DNA from: Elusimicrobia bacterium RIFOXYA2_FULL_39_19
Lineage (GTDB): Bacteria > Elusimicrobiota > Endomicrobiia > CG1-02-37-114 > XYA2-FULL-39-19
Direction of reading: 5' to 3'
DNA length: 51,072 nt
Assembly: GCA_001800285.1 (NCBI GenBank)
Contig: MGVC01000068.1
Coordinates: forward strand, 1-51,072
Part shown: piece after piece, positions 24,042-32,393 of the stretch
Layout: every line of letters starts with the position of its first letter
Position numbering within the stretch: the first letter of the stretch is position 1
The notes under the pieces: model-generated
Told to the model about the DNA's origin: nothing
The model's database searches: none
Seen by the model: the letters and a program-made list of their open reading frames with translations, nothing else
Translations under genes and position numbers: made by a program

Positions 24042-24288
24042 GGGTCTTTATAATCTATGGGGAAGTATAGGCATAGTTGTGGAAAGGTGTTCTATTTCAA
24101 GAATGCAGAAATATTTAAGAATTAGAACACAGAATAATGTCATTTCAGTCATTGCGAGGAGCTTTTAGCGAAGCGGCAATCTAAAACAACGAGATTGCTT
24201 CACTAACGTTCGCAATGACAAATTATAGCAATTATTGTCCCGTAAATTATAGAAGTTATCCACAATTTCCCCATAGATTGGGAGACCC
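24042..24288. mobile_element. 247-bp MITE-like element with 8-bp target duplication
   Basis: The left end GGGTCTTTATAATCTATGGG and the right end, whose reverse complement is GGGTCTCCCAATCTATGGGG, form terminal inverted repeats of about 22 bp. CGTAATTG is duplicated exactly at both sides (24034-24041 and 24289-24296). It has no ORF. Its centre is a REP-type hairpin (24148-24220). The target is an E repeat. Confidence 0.8.
24148..24220. repeat. REP-like hairpin (CATTGCGAGGAGC type)
   Basis: GTCATTGCGAGGAGC...GGCAATCT on the left and GAGATTGCTTCACTAACGTTCGCAATGAC on the right, an imperfect palindrome. This word type (TCATTGCGAGGAGC, AGATTGCTTC) recurs in many unrelated bacterial genomes as a dispersed repeat. 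Here it is the core of the inserted element. Confidence 0.7.
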
Positions 24289-24453
24289 CGTAATTGTCAG
24301 ACCGCCTCTGGGAGGTTTTCTTCAAGAATGTTTTCTTGCAAAACAAAGAGTTTTTCTACAGGAATATTCCCTCGCTTATTATAATATGGAATATTTCTCA
24401 AAACAAATGTAATGAACTTTAAGAAATCTCTATTTTCTATTAAAGGGGGAAGG

Positions 24454-24954
24454 ATGAAAAAATTATTATTGGCAGTGTTGATGCTTAGTTTTACGGTTTC
24501 ATGTACAGCAAAGGAAAAAGCGCCGGTAAAAGATGCGGCTGCTTCCAAAGCTATAGAGTTTACGCTGGAAGATTTGTCAGGCAAACAGGTGAACCTGAAA
24601 GATTTCACAAAGAAGAAAGTTGTGCTGGTAGTTTTTTGGGCTACGTGGTGCCCGTATTGTGTAGAGGAAATTCCGGATTTAAAAAACCTCTACAGTAAAT
24701 TGGATAAAAAAAGTTTTGAGATTCTTTCTGTAAATATTCAGGAAAGTAAAGAGCGGGTAGCTTCTTTTGTGAGCAAAAACGGCGTGCCTTACACAATTCT
24801 TCTGGATAAAAATGCATCGGTTGCTCAGAGTTATAAGGTAAACGGCATTCCTTATGCTGTGCTGGTAGATAAGAAAGGCTTTGTGCAGTATCAGGGCAAC
24901 GGCCTGCCGGGTAAAGAGCTTATTGAAAAGCTTATTAAACAGAAAGTGAAATAG
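24454..24954 (+). CDS. TlpA-like thioredoxin-fold lipoprotein or exported protein
   Basis: A 166-aa thiol-disulfide protein. A hydrophobic N-terminus ends SFTVSC17, possibly a lipobox though the -3 residue is Thr. The thioredoxin fold has FWATWCPYCVEEIPDL with the CPYC active site and cis-Pro in NGIPYAVLVD. TlpA/ResA-like proteins reduce periplasmic disulfides using electrons from CcdA. The ATG at 24454 is chosen because AAAGGGGGAAGG precedes it; the upstream in-frame ATG has none. A repeat-rich 590-bp gap separates it from ccdA. Confidence 0.85.
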   Translation: MKKLLLAVLMLSFTVSCTAKEKAPVKDAAASKAIEFTLEDLSGKQVNLKDFTKKKVVLVVFWATWCPYCVEEIPDLKNLYSKLDKKSFEILSVNIQESKERVASFVSKNGVPYTILLDKNASVAQSYKVNGIPYAVLVDKKGFVQYQGNGLPGKELIEKLIKQKVK

Positions 24955-24971
24955 CATAGCGGAGGTTTCAA

Positions 24972-26159
24972 ATGTCAGCAGTAAAAATAATTGATGGATT
25001 ATACTGGGTTGGTGCGGTAGATTGGGGTGTGCGCGCATTTCACGGCCATACTTATAATACGCAGAAAGGAACTACTTATAACGCTTATCTGATTGTAGAT
25101 GAAAAGATAGCGCTTGTAGATACGGTTTACGGGCCGTTTTCAAAAGAACTTATTGCAAATATTAAAGAGATTGTTGACCCGTCAAAGATTGATTATATAA
25201 TTGCTAATCATGTGGAAACAGACCACTCAGGCGCACTGCCAGCGGTTCACGCGCTTTGCCCTAAGGCAAAAGTGCTGGGCACAGAAAAATGCAAAGAGGG
25301 TTTATATAAAAATTATTACGGCAAGTGGGAGTTTCAAACTGTAAAAAGCGGTGATAAGCTTAGTTTAGGAAAAAAAACGCTTACGTTTCTTGAGGCGCCC
25401 ATGCTGCACTGGCCTGACAGTATGTTTACTTACATGATGGAAGACCAGGTCCTGCTGCCTAATGACGCTTTCGGCCAGCATTATGCCAGCTCGCAGAGGT
25501 TTGATGACGAAGTGGATGAATGTTTTCTGATGGATGAAGCGGAAAAGTATTATGCAAATATTCTTCTGCCTTTCAGCCCGCTGGTGTTAAGAAAAATAGA
25601 TGAAGTGCAGAAAGCGGGTATTCCTATAAAGATTATTGCTCCAAGCCACGGTATTATCTGGCGTAAAGACCCCGGTAAAATAGTAAATGCTTACGTGCGC
25701 TGGGCAAAAAATGAAACAAAGAAAAAAGTAGTGATAGTTTATGAAACTATGTGGAATTCAACGGAGATTATGGCAAAGCAGATTGCAGAAGGCATTATTT
25801 CAGCCGGCAGTGTTGATGTGAAAATATTTAATATAAGCACTGCGGATAAAACGGATGTGATGAAAGAAATGCTGGATGCCAAGGGGTTTCTGATTGGTTC
25901 TTCTACCCACGGCAACGATATGCTTCCTAATATTCTGGGTTTTCTGGCTTTTGTGAAAGATATGAAACCGAAAGGCAGGATAGGCGGGGCGTTTGGTTCT
26001 TATGGCTGGGCAGGCGGAGCGGTGGCTTCAATAGAGAAGGTGCTGAAAGAATCAGGTATAGAGGTTGCGCAGGCAGGGCTGGGTGTAAGGTTTGTGCCGG
26101 ATGAGGCAGAGATGAAAAAGTGTTTTGAGTTTGGGAAAGAGTTTGCGGGCAGAGTGTAG
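24972..26159 (+). CDS. fprA: flavodiiron protein (oxygen/NO reductase)
   Basis: A 395-aa A-type flavodiiron protein. The MBL-like diiron domain has H80-V-E82-T-D84-H85-SG, LHWPDSM, NDAFGQH and APSHGIIWR. The C-terminal flavodoxin (about 250-395) has VIVYETMWNSTEIMA and GSSTHGNDMLP. The enzyme reduces O2 to water or NO to N2O using rubredoxin electrons, which the fusion at 8601 could supply. AGCGGAGGTTTCAA precedes the ATG and the gene follows the TlpA-like gene by 17 bp. Confidence 0.95.
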   Translation: MSAVKIIDGLYWVGAVDWGVRAFHGHTYNTQKGTTYNAYLIVDEKIALVDTVYGPFSKELIANIKEIVDPSKIDYIIANHVETDHSGALPAVHALCPKAKVLGTEKCKEGLYKNYYGKWEFQTVKSGDKLSLGKKTLTFLEAPMLHWPDSMFTYMMEDQVLLPNDAFGQHYASSQRFDDEVDECFLMDEAEKYYANILLPFSPLVLRKIDEVQKAGIPIKIIAPSHGIIWRKDPGKIVNAYVRWAKNETKKKVVIVYETMWNSTEIMAKQIAEGIISAGSVDVKIFNISTADKTDVMKEMLDAKGFLIGSSTHGNDMLPNILGFLAFVKDMKPKGRIGGAFGSYGWAGGAVASIEKVLKESGIEVAQAGLGVRFVPDEAEMKKCFEFGKEFAGRV

Positions 26160-26213
26160 AAGGTTTGGATTGAAATATCTTTCTCACAAAATGAGAAAAA
26201 TTATTGGATCGAC

Positions 26214-26407
26214 TGCTCAAGAATATTCTCTCAAAAAAACAAATTCTTTGTGGCTAAGCAGCGAGAAAACATTCTTTCCGAAAAACGCTCACTTGCTGTT
26301 CGCTCTACCATCGGCATCGTAATTGCCAAACCGCCTCTGGGAGGTTTTCTTCAAGAATGTTTTCTCGTTTGAGTAGATAAAGGTTTTCTACGGGAATGTT
26401 TAATCGC
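26214..26407. repeat. repeat family E, copy 3 (uninterrupted reference copy)
   Basis: TGCTCAAGAATATTCTCTC and AAAAAAAC at the left, GCTCTACC and CATCGTAATTG in the middle, then CCGCCTCTGGGAGGTTTTC, TTCAAGAATGTTTTCTCG and TTTTCTACGGGAATGTTTAA. It contains the CGTAATTG site once, which makes it the empty-site reference for the insertion at 24042. Confidence 0.75.
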
Positions 26408-26415
26408 AATAATTT

Positions 26416-26445
26416 AGAAAATACTTAGAATAAATAATATTTTCT
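26416..26445. promoter_or_regulatory. AGAAAATA/TATTTTCT inverted repeat before rubrerythrin
   Basis: AGAAAATA and TATTTTCT are perfect 8-bp arms with a 14-base spacer, 41 bp upstream of the rubrerythrin ATG. It could be an operator for the oxygen response. It shares no clear word with the perR leader, so the regulator is unknown. Confidence 0.35.
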
Positions 26446-26485
26446 CTGAACGCACAGCGGGAAGAGAGCAAGGAGAGGTGGAAAT

Positions 26486-27061
26486 ATGAAAAGTATTAAA
26501 GGCAGTAAAACGGAAAAGAATTTGCTGGGAGCGTTTGCTGGGGAGTCCCAGGCAAGAAACAGGTATACGTATTTTTCCGGCCAGGCAAAGAAAGAAGGCT
26601 TAGAGCAGATTTCATGGCTTTTTTCTGATACCGCGGATAATGAAAAAGAACACGCAAAAAGGTTTTTTAAGTTTTTAGAAGGCGGAGATGTGGAAATTAC
26701 CGCAGCTTTCCCTGCAGGAGTTATAGGCACTACGGCAGAAAATTTGAAAGCATCAGCTGCAGGTGAAAACCATGAACATACCAAACTTTATCCGGAGTTT
26801 GCAAAAACAGCTGAAGAAGAAGGTTACCCGGATGTAGCGGCATGTTTTAAAGCAATTTCCATAGCAGAGAAAGGCCATGAGAAAAGATATTTAGACCTTC
26901 TGGCAAATATAAATAATTGTAAGGTGTTTAAAAAAGAAAAAGTTATTAAATGGAGATGCAGAAATTGCGGGTATTTGCATGAAGGCAATGAGGCTCCGGA
27001 AAAATGCCCTGCATGCCTGCACCCGCAGGCATATTTTGAGGTGTTGGGAGAAAATTGGTAA
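26486..27061 (+). CDS. rbr: rubrerythrin
   Basis: A 191-aa rubrerythrin, a non-haem peroxide reductase. The diiron domain (1-150) has GAFAGESQARNRYTYF, DTADNEKEHAKRFF, PEFAKTAEEEGY and SIAEKGHEKRY. The C-terminal rubredoxin-like domain has WRCRNCGYLHEG and CPACLHPQAYF. Length and ligands are standard. GGAGAGGTGGAAAT precedes the ATG. It is flanked on both sides by E repeats. Confidence 0.96.
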   Translation: MKSIKGSKTEKNLLGAFAGESQARNRYTYFSGQAKKEGLEQISWLFSDTADNEKEHAKRFFKFLEGGDVEITAAFPAGVIGTTAENLKASAAGENHEHTKLYPEFAKTAEEEGYPDVAACFKAISIAEKGHEKRYLDLLANINNCKVFKKEKVIKWRCRNCGYLHEGNEAPEKCPACLHPQAYFEVLGENW

Positions 27062-27067
27062 GAGTTT

Positions 27068-27177
27068 TGCTCAAAAGATTTCTTTCCAAAAAACGCAGAC
27101 TCGCAGTCTGCTCTACCGGCAACATCGTAATTGTAAAGCCGTTGCCGGGAGGTTTTTTTTCAAGAATTCTTTTTCGC
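27068..27177. repeat. repeat family E, copy 4
   Basis: TGCTCAAAAGATTTCTTTCC and AAAAAACGC, the GCAGACTCGCAGTCTGC hairpin with TCTACCGG, CATCGTAATTG, then GCCGTTGCCGGGAGGTTTTT and CAAGAATTCTTTTTCGC. It includes one CGTAATTG. Confidence 0.7.
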
Positions 27178-27207
27178 GATACAATAAAAGAAAACTGGTA
27201 GAGGTTT

Positions 27208-27412
27208 GTTCAAAAATGTGCTTTACGAAAAACGTTCGCTTTGCGGCTCACTCTATTGGTGACTGCGGGTAGCGTCCTTGCTACCGCTTATAAAAAGAGA
27301 AAGCAAGGGCTCCGGGGTTTGTAAAGGTCGCTGCCGTCCCGATGATTTCCTTTTACATGTGGATATCGGGATGCCTCTCGGCAAGAGGTTTTCTTCAGAA
27401 ATGTTCCTTCGC
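27208..27412. repeat. repeat family E, copy 5
   Basis: GTTCAAAAATGTGCTTTACG and AAAAACGTTCGC, then a 47-bp stretch nearly identical to E copy 2 (TGCGGGTAGCGTCC, TTGCTACCGC, AAAAAGAGAAAGCAAGGGC), and the ending CAAGAGGTTTTCTTCAGAAA and TGTTCCTTCGC. It ends 64 bp before the next gene. Confidence 0.7.
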
Positions 27413-27475
27413 TATGGATGTTTCCTAAAGAAAAGCTAATCACTCGCAAAGTTGTTATGTGAGAGGTGTAAGAAT

Positions 27476-28273
27476 ATGAAACGGAAAATTATAAAGATTG
27501 ATGAGAAGAAGTGTACCGGCTGTGCGGCCTGTATAACGGGTTGTCCGGAACAGGCAATACAGATTGTTGATACAAAGCAGGGTCCAAAGGCAAGGCTGGT
27601 AAAAGATTTTTATTGTGACGGGCTCGGTGCCTGTCTGGGTACCTGTCCGGAAGGCGCAATTTCTATTGAAGAGCGCGAGGCGCAGGAGTATGATGATAAG
27701 GCAACGGTAGAAAGAATAAAAATGGTTGCTCCTGAAATGCTGGAGACACATATTAAACACCTGGAGGCTCACGGAATGGGTGGTTCTGGAAAACATGAAC
27801 ATAAGAAACATGAAATTATTTGCGGATGCCCTTCAGCCCAAACCATGGATTTGAAAAAGAAATTAAATCTCAAGGCTGAAATTACAAATACTCAGGCGTT
27901 TCAATCAGAGCTTGTAAACTGGCCCGTGCAGATGCACCTGGTTTCTCCGTCAGCAACGTATTTTAAAAATGCGGATATTGCTATTGTTGCAGACTGCGTG
28001 CCGTTTGCTTACGCAAGCGCGCACCAGGATTTTTTTAAGGGCCGTGTTGTTATTATAGGCTGTCCGAAACTGGATGATACGGATACTTATACGGAAAAGG
28101 TAACTGATATAATTACGCAGGCAAGCCCGAAAAGTATAACAGTAGTGCATATGGAAGTGCCCTGCTGTTCGGGGCTGGATTATCTGGTGCAGGAAGCCAT
28201 AAAGAAATCCGATAAAAAGGTGCCGTACAAAAAAATAGTAATTACTATAAAAGGCGGCATATCCGCTCAATGA
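27476..28273 (+). CDS. ferredoxin-domain protein with C-terminal metal/redox domain
   Basis: A 265-aa protein. Residues 1-60 hold two 4Fe-4S motifs, CTGCAACITGCP and CDGLGACLGTCP. A His-rich linker (KHEHKKHE) and ICGCPSAQ follow. The C-terminal domain has NWPVQMHLVSPSATYFKNAD, VADCVPFAYASAHQDF, IIGCPKLDD and MEVPCCSGL, a conserved pattern of an uncharacterised ferredoxin family in anaerobes. The ATG at 27476 has GAGAGGTG upstream and is preferred over TTG at 27452. It may take electrons from Kor. It overlaps ogg by ATGA. Confidence 0.85.
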   Translation: MKRKIIKIDEKKCTGCAACITGCPEQAIQIVDTKQGPKARLVKDFYCDGLGACLGTCPEGAISIEEREAQEYDDKATVERIKMVAPEMLETHIKHLEAHGMGGSGKHEHKKHEIICGCPSAQTMDLKKKLNLKAEITNTQAFQSELVNWPVQMHLVSPSATYFKNADIAIVADCVPFAYASAHQDFFKGRVVIIGCPKLDDTDTYTEKVTDIITQASPKSITVVHMEVPCCSGLDYLVQEAIKKSDKKVPYKKIVITIKGGISAQ

Positions 28274-28950
28274 ACATAAAAGAGCTGAAAACAAAATATA
28301 AAAAGAATAAAAATGTTATAACAGCAAGGCTGAATGACTTCAAATTAAAAGGCAAAAACTGCTCAGAAGAAAATATTTTTCCTGAACTATGTTTTTGCCT
28401 TTTTACTCCTCAGTCAAAAGCTGTCAGTTGCTGGGAAAGCGTGGAGAAACTTAAAAAAGAAAACCTTCTTTTTAAAGGAAGTGCACCGGAGTTAAGCAGG
28501 CATCTTAATAAAGTGCGTTTCAGAAACAATAAAGCAAAATATGTAGTGGAAGCACGCAGGAGAATTGCCCAGCTTTGTAAAATTATAAATTTTAAATTTT
28601 CTGTCTTGCAAAAGCAGACAGGATCGCGTCCTTTATTACAGGACGGACAAATTTCAAATCTTGAACTGCGGTCCTGGCTTGTGAAAAACATCAAAGGTAT
28701 AGGGCTTAAAGAAGCGGGGCATTTTCTTAGAAACATAGGCCGGGGGGAAAACCTGGCAATTTTAGACAGGCACATTCTTAAAAACTTAAAGGCACTTAAG
28801 GTTATTAAAGAAATACCGCAGTCTCTTACGCCAAAAAAGTATTTTGAAATTGAAAAGAAGCTGATAGGTTTTTCTAAAAAGGTTAATATACCGGTAACTC
28901 ATCTGGATTTATTATTCTGGTCAAATGAAACCGGCGAAATCTTTAAATGA
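28270..28950 (+). CDS. ogg: 8-oxoguanine DNA glycosylase/AP lyase, Ogg2 type
   Basis: A 226-aa DNA repair enzyme of the archaeal-type Ogg2 family. The helix-hairpin-helix segment is NIKGIGLKEAGHFLRNIGRG, which supplies the catalytic Lys, and the catalytic Asp is in LAILDRHILKNL. FCLFTPQSKA matches the N-terminal signature. It removes oxidised guanine, in keeping with the oxygen-stress neighbours. Its start overlaps the stop of the ferredoxin-domain gene. Confidence 0.9.
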   Translation: MNIKELKTKYKKNKNVITARLNDFKLKGKNCSEENIFPELCFCLFTPQSKAVSCWESVEKLKKENLLFKGSAPELSRHLNKVRFRNNKAKYVVEARRRIAQLCKIINFKFSVLQKQTGSRPLLQDGQISNLELRSWLVKNIKGIGLKEAGHFLRNIGRGENLAILDRHILKNLKALKVIKEIPQSLTPKKYFEIEKKLIGFSKKVNIPVTHLDLLFWSNETGEIFK

Positions 28951-29021
28951 CACTCAAGAGCATAAAGAAAGCATATAAAGATGAACACTGAGAATTACAT
29001 TAGTATTGGTTTAAAAAATAT

Positions 29022-30959
29022 ATGAACAACAAAATAGCGTTAGTTGGAAATCCCAATGTAGGCAAGAGCGTAATATTCAATGCGCTTACAGGCGTTTATG
29101 CTGCGGTGTCTAATTATCCCGGAACAACGGTTGATGTTTCAGAAGGCGTTCTTAAATTAGACAACGATTTGCTGCGCATAGTAGATACGCCTGGCGTTAA
29201 TTCTCTGATTCCTCATTCAGAGGACGAACTTGTCACTTCGGATATAATGCTTGACAAGGATATACGGGCCTTAATTCAGGTTGGCGACAGCAAAAATATG
29301 AAGAGAACCCTGTCTCTTACCATTCAATTGATAGAAACGGGCCTTCCTCTGATATTAGACCTGAACATGTATGATGAAGCCAAAGAGCACGGGATAAATA
29401 TTGATTCTAAGAAGCTGTCTCAGATTCTTGGAATAGAAATAGTCAAGACAGTCGCTGTTACTAAAGAAGGGGTGCCTCAGTTAAAAAACGCGGTGGCAAG
29501 GGCAAAACGCCCTGAATTTAATGTCAGCTATAATCCGTTAATTGAAGAAGCAATTAAGAAAATAAACGAACAGCTGCCTCAATTTCTTAAAAATAACCGT
29601 TCAATTGCAGTACGGTTTCTTCTTTCATCAGATGAAGATAATATGCTGAAATTTATCAGCGAAGAAACAAGTAAAAAGATTAAAGAAATACGGGTTAATA
29701 CCCAGAATAAAACCTCCAAACCCCTTGAGGCAGTTATTACCGAAGATATTTCAATAATAGTAGACAGAATAACAAAGGAAGTTTTGGTTATTTCTAAACC
29801 ACTGAGTAAAGTTATACAGAATCATATAAGTAATTTTACCATGAGACCTGTTACAGGTACTATAATACTGTTTTTTGTAATGTTTCTTATGTACAAATTT
29901 GTAGGAGAGTTTGCGGCCGGGACAGCCGTAGATTTTTTTGAAGAGAAAGTATTTGGGAAATATATAAATCCATTTTTCATAGATTTTTTCAATGCACACA
30001 TTGGCAGTATATTTTTGAGGGAATTATTTATTGGCCAGTATGGCATTATTACCATGGCTTTTACTTATGCTTTTGCAATTATATTTCCTATAGTTACTGC
30101 GTTTTTTTTGTTTTTCGGTTTTCTTGAAGATTCGGGTTACCTGCCCAGGTTAGCAGCCCTGTCAGACCGAGTATTTAAAATAATAGGCCTTAACGGCAGA
30201 GCTATTCTTCCTATGATTCTGGGGTTAGGCTGCGGAACTATGGCGGTATTAACCAGCAGAATACTTGATACTAAAAAAGAAAGAGTGCTTTTGACTTTCC
30301 TGCTTGCGTTATGTATACCCTGTTCGGCTCAGTTGGGTGTAATTATGGGTATTATGAGTGAATTATCGGTAACCGCCTTAATTATTTGGTGGGTTGTCAT
30401 TATTTCCGTACTTCTTATTGCCGGTTATGCCGGTTCCAGGTTAATTCCCGGTAAAAAGAGCAGTTTTATCCAGGAAATTCCTCCGGTCAGAATTCCTGAT
30501 TTTAAAAATATAATAGTTAAAACATTTGTCAGGCTCAAGTGGTATTTAAAGGAAGCTGTGCCGCTTTTTGTTCTTGGGACAGTGCTATTGTTTTTTAGCG
30601 AAAAAACAGGTTTGTTAATAGTTATAAAAAAGTTTTTAAGCCCGATAATTGTTGGCTGGTTAAGCCTGCCTGCAGATGTAGCGGAAGTTTTTATAATTGG
30701 TTTTCTCAGGCGTGACTATGGTACGGCGGGCTTGTACGTGCTTTATAAAAATGGGCAGCTAACCCACATACAGGTTTTAGTCAGCATTATAGTAATAACC
30801 TTTTTTCTGCCGTGCATAGCCCAGTTTTTTGTAACTGTTAAGGAAAGAGGGATAAAAACAGCGCTTTCTATACTGTTTTTTGTTTTTACTTTTGCTTTGC
30901 TAATCGGCGGTATACTGAACATAGTTTTAAGGCATTCTGCTCTTGGGGGATATTTATGA
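29022..30959 (+). CDS. feoB: ferrous iron transporter FeoB
   Basis: A 645-aa Fe(II) permease. The N-terminal G domain has G1 GNPNVGKS (9-16), Thr in NYPGTTVDVSEG, G3 DTPG and a helical insertion domain. The membrane part from about residue 275 carries the two gate regions with GRAILPMILGLGCGTMAVL and LLALCIPCSAQLGVIM. It is shorter than the E. coli protein, as in many anaerobes. No Shine-Dalgarno site is evident before the ATG. It overlaps the DtxR-FeoA fusion by ATGA, so iron uptake and its sensor are coupled. Confidence 0.96.
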   Translation: MNNKIALVGNPNVGKSVIFNALTGVYAAVSNYPGTTVDVSEGVLKLDNDLLRIVDTPGVNSLIPHSEDELVTSDIMLDKDIRALIQVGDSKNMKRTLSLTIQLIETGLPLILDLNMYDEAKEHGINIDSKKLSQILGIEIVKTVAVTKEGVPQLKNAVARAKRPEFNVSYNPLIEEAIKKINEQLPQFLKNNRSIAVRFLLSSDEDNMLKFISEETSKKIKEIRVNTQNKTSKPLEAVITEDISIIVDRITKEVLVISKPLSKVIQNHISNFTMRPVTGTIILFFVMFLMYKFVGEFAAGTAVDFFEEKVFGKYINPFFIDFFNAHIGSIFLRELFIGQYGIITMAFTYAFAIIFPIVTAFFLFFGFLEDSGYLPRLAALSDRVFKIIGLNGRAILPMILGLGCGTMAVLTSRILDTKKERVLLTFLLALCIPCSAQLGVIMGIMSELSVTALIIWWVVIISVLLIAGYAGSRLIPGKKSSFIQEIPPVRIPDFKNIIVKTFVRLKWYLKEAVPLFVLGTVLLFFSEKTGLLIVIKKFLSPIIVGWLSLPADVAEVFIIGFLRRDYGTAGLYVLYKNGQLTHIQVLVSIIVITFFLPCIAQFFVTVKERGIKTALSILFFVFTFALLIGGILNIVLRHSALGGYL

Positions 30960-31603
30960 GCGAAAAAGATTTACAGGAAGCATTGAGCATAATCTGGGAA
31001 CTGAAAGAAAAAAAAGCAGAAGAGCAGGAGAAAATAGGTTTGGAGTTGAAAACAAAGCTGGGCCAGGATTTGACGCAAGAGCTGGAAAAAATGGATTATA
31101 TAATTTCACATAAAAGCAAAATAAAAATGACAGAAGCGGGAGAAAAAATAGCCAGGGACCTTATCCGCAGGCAGCGTATTGCCGAAAGGCTGCTTTGCGA
31201 TGTTTTTGAAATAAAAGAAGAAGCGTTCTGTCCCGTAGCCTGTGAATTTGAGCACATACTTTCAAAGGAAGTTGAAGAAAGCATCTGTACCCTGCTGGGC
31301 CATCCGCGGCAATGCCCCCACGGTTCTATAATACCTGAAGGCGAGTGCTGTAAAAAGGCAAAAGAAGTGATTGAGAGCATCGTGGTTCCGCTTTCAAAAT
31401 TGAAACCAAACCAAAAAGCAAAGATTGTATATGTGCTTACTGATAAAAACGAACAGTTACACAGATTGATGTCCCTGGGAATTGTGCCCGGAAGCGTTAT
31501 AAATGTGCATCAGACTTTTCCATCTTTTGTTATTCAGGCAGGGGCTACTCAGATAGCTCTTGAAAAAGACGTTGCAGATAATATTTTCACAAGAAAAATA
31601 TAA
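30956..31603 (+). CDS. DtxR-family iron regulator fused to FeoA domain
   Basis: A 215-aa protein. The N-terminal winged-helix part is degenerate (EALSIIWELKEKK...KIKMTEAGEKIARDL). The DtxR metal-binding and dimerisation part has RRQRIAERLL and C96-E-F-E99-H100 followed by LGHPRQCPHG, the expected ligands. The C-terminal FeoA SH3-like domain (about 140-215) has LSKLKPNQKAKIVYV and LMSLGIVPGSVINV. It probably both represses in response to Fe(II) and assists FeoB, with which its start overlaps. No separate FeoA is present. Confidence 0.85.
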   Translation: MSEKDLQEALSIIWELKEKKAEEQEKIGLELKTKLGQDLTQELEKMDYIISHKSKIKMTEAGEKIARDLIRRQRIAERLLCDVFEIKEEAFCPVACEFEHILSKEVEESICTLLGHPRQCPHGSIIPEGECCKKAKEVIESIVVPLSKLKPNQKAKIVYVLTDKNEQLHRLMSLGIVPGSVINVHQTFPSFVIQAGATQIALEKDVADNIFTRKI

Positions 31604-31622
31604 GAAGCCAGCGGGAGTGCAG

Positions 31623-31886
31623 GTGAGTAATAAATGCCCGGGAAATGATACAAGGTTTTTAAAGCTGGAAGTGCATAAATGCCCGCAATGCGGGTATGAA
31701 GTGGAAATGTTTTCTGATGAAGGCCTGGTAAAGTGTGCGAAATGCGGGGCAGAAGTTACCCGGGACCCGAAAACATCCTGTATTGCCTGGTGCAAGTACG
31801 CCAAACAGTGCATAGGTGAAAATAAGTGGAACGAAATCCGCAAGATACTTGAAAAAGATGAAATAATTAATAAAAAGGAGAAATGA
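31623..31886 (+). CDS. zinc-ribbon protein next to hemerythrin
   Basis: An 87-aa protein with HKCPQCGYEVEMFSDEG and VKCAKCGAEVT, a classical zinc ribbon, then SCIAWCKYAKQCIG with three more Cys. The GTG at 31623 is the likely start because GGGAG lies nine bases upstream; extending to the earlier in-frame ATG would overlap the DtxR-FeoA gene. Family unnamed. It is three bases from the hemerythrin gene, so they are co-expressed. Confidence 0.75.
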   Translation: MSNKCPGNDTRFLKLEVHKCPQCGYEVEMFSDEGLVKCAKCGAEVTRDPKTSCIAWCKYAKQCIGENKWNEIRKILEKDEIINKKEK

Positions 31887-31889
31887 AAG

Positions 31890-32393
31890 ATGAATGGAAA
31901 GGAAATTATTGATGTTATTTACGGTATGAATACCGGCGGTAAGGAAAAGATGTTTTTTTTAAAAACCCTAACAATAGATTTGTTAGATAAAGAAGATGTC
32001 TGGGATGACATAGATAATTTAAGGGAATTTTTTAATAAACAATTAATAGTGCATTTCAGAAATGAAGGAATAATGATAAATATTATGGAAAGAGAGTTAG
32101 CATTAACTACTGAAGAAAAAGGAATATTGTCAGAAATATTAGCTGAACACGCGGTAATTATTAAAGAATACGAAGAATTAAATAAGTTTATTGAAAAATA
32201 TAAAAACAATCCCCAAGACAGGCATATTCGTGAAAGTGTAATAGATGCGGCCCATAAAATATTTGGCTTATTGCCGCCCCATGCGGCAAAGGAAGATAAA
32301 TACCTGTATCCGCTGGCAAAAGAAAAGCTTAGCGACAAGCATTTAAAAGAGCTTGAAGAAAAAATAGCGGGATATAAGTTTGAAAACAAATAG
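31890..32393 (+). CDS. hemerythrin-like HHE protein
   Basis: A 167-aa helical protein with the HHE cation-binding pattern: LIVHFRNEG, ILAEHAVIIKEYEEL, and PPHAAKEDKYLYPLA. Such proteins bind a diiron centre and handle O2, NO or iron. A good ribosome site (AAGGAG) precedes the ATG. It is the last gene of the feoB operon before the outer-membrane protein, whose TTG start overlaps it by 14 bp. Confidence 0.88.
   Translation: MNGKEIIDVIYGMNTGGKEKMFFLKTLTIDLLDKEDVWDDIDNLREFFNKQLIVHFRNEGIMINIMERELALTTEEKGILSEILAEHAVIIKEYEELNKFIEKYKNNPQDRHIRESVIDAAHKIFGLLPPHAAKEDKYLYPLAKEKLSDKHLKELEEKIAGYKFENK

Larger units (their letters stand above)
23929..24375. repeat. repeat family E, copy 2, split by an inserted element
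   Basis: The left part (23929-24041) runs from TTTTCTCCAAAAAACGTTCGC through the GGTAGC-n-GCTACC hairpin to CATCGTAATTG. The right part (24289-24375) continues CCGCCTCTGGGAGGTTTTC to ATTCCCTCGC. Joined at CGTAATTG they reproduce the layout of E at 26214, where CATCGTAATTG is directly followed by the CCGCCTCTGGG segment. The intervening 247 bp is a separate insertion. Confidence 0.75.

Noticed and set aside
20931-27412. CRISPR array as explanation for the repeated units
   Set aside because: Units are long, degenerate, irregularly spaced by genes, and have no constant-length spacers or cas genes.
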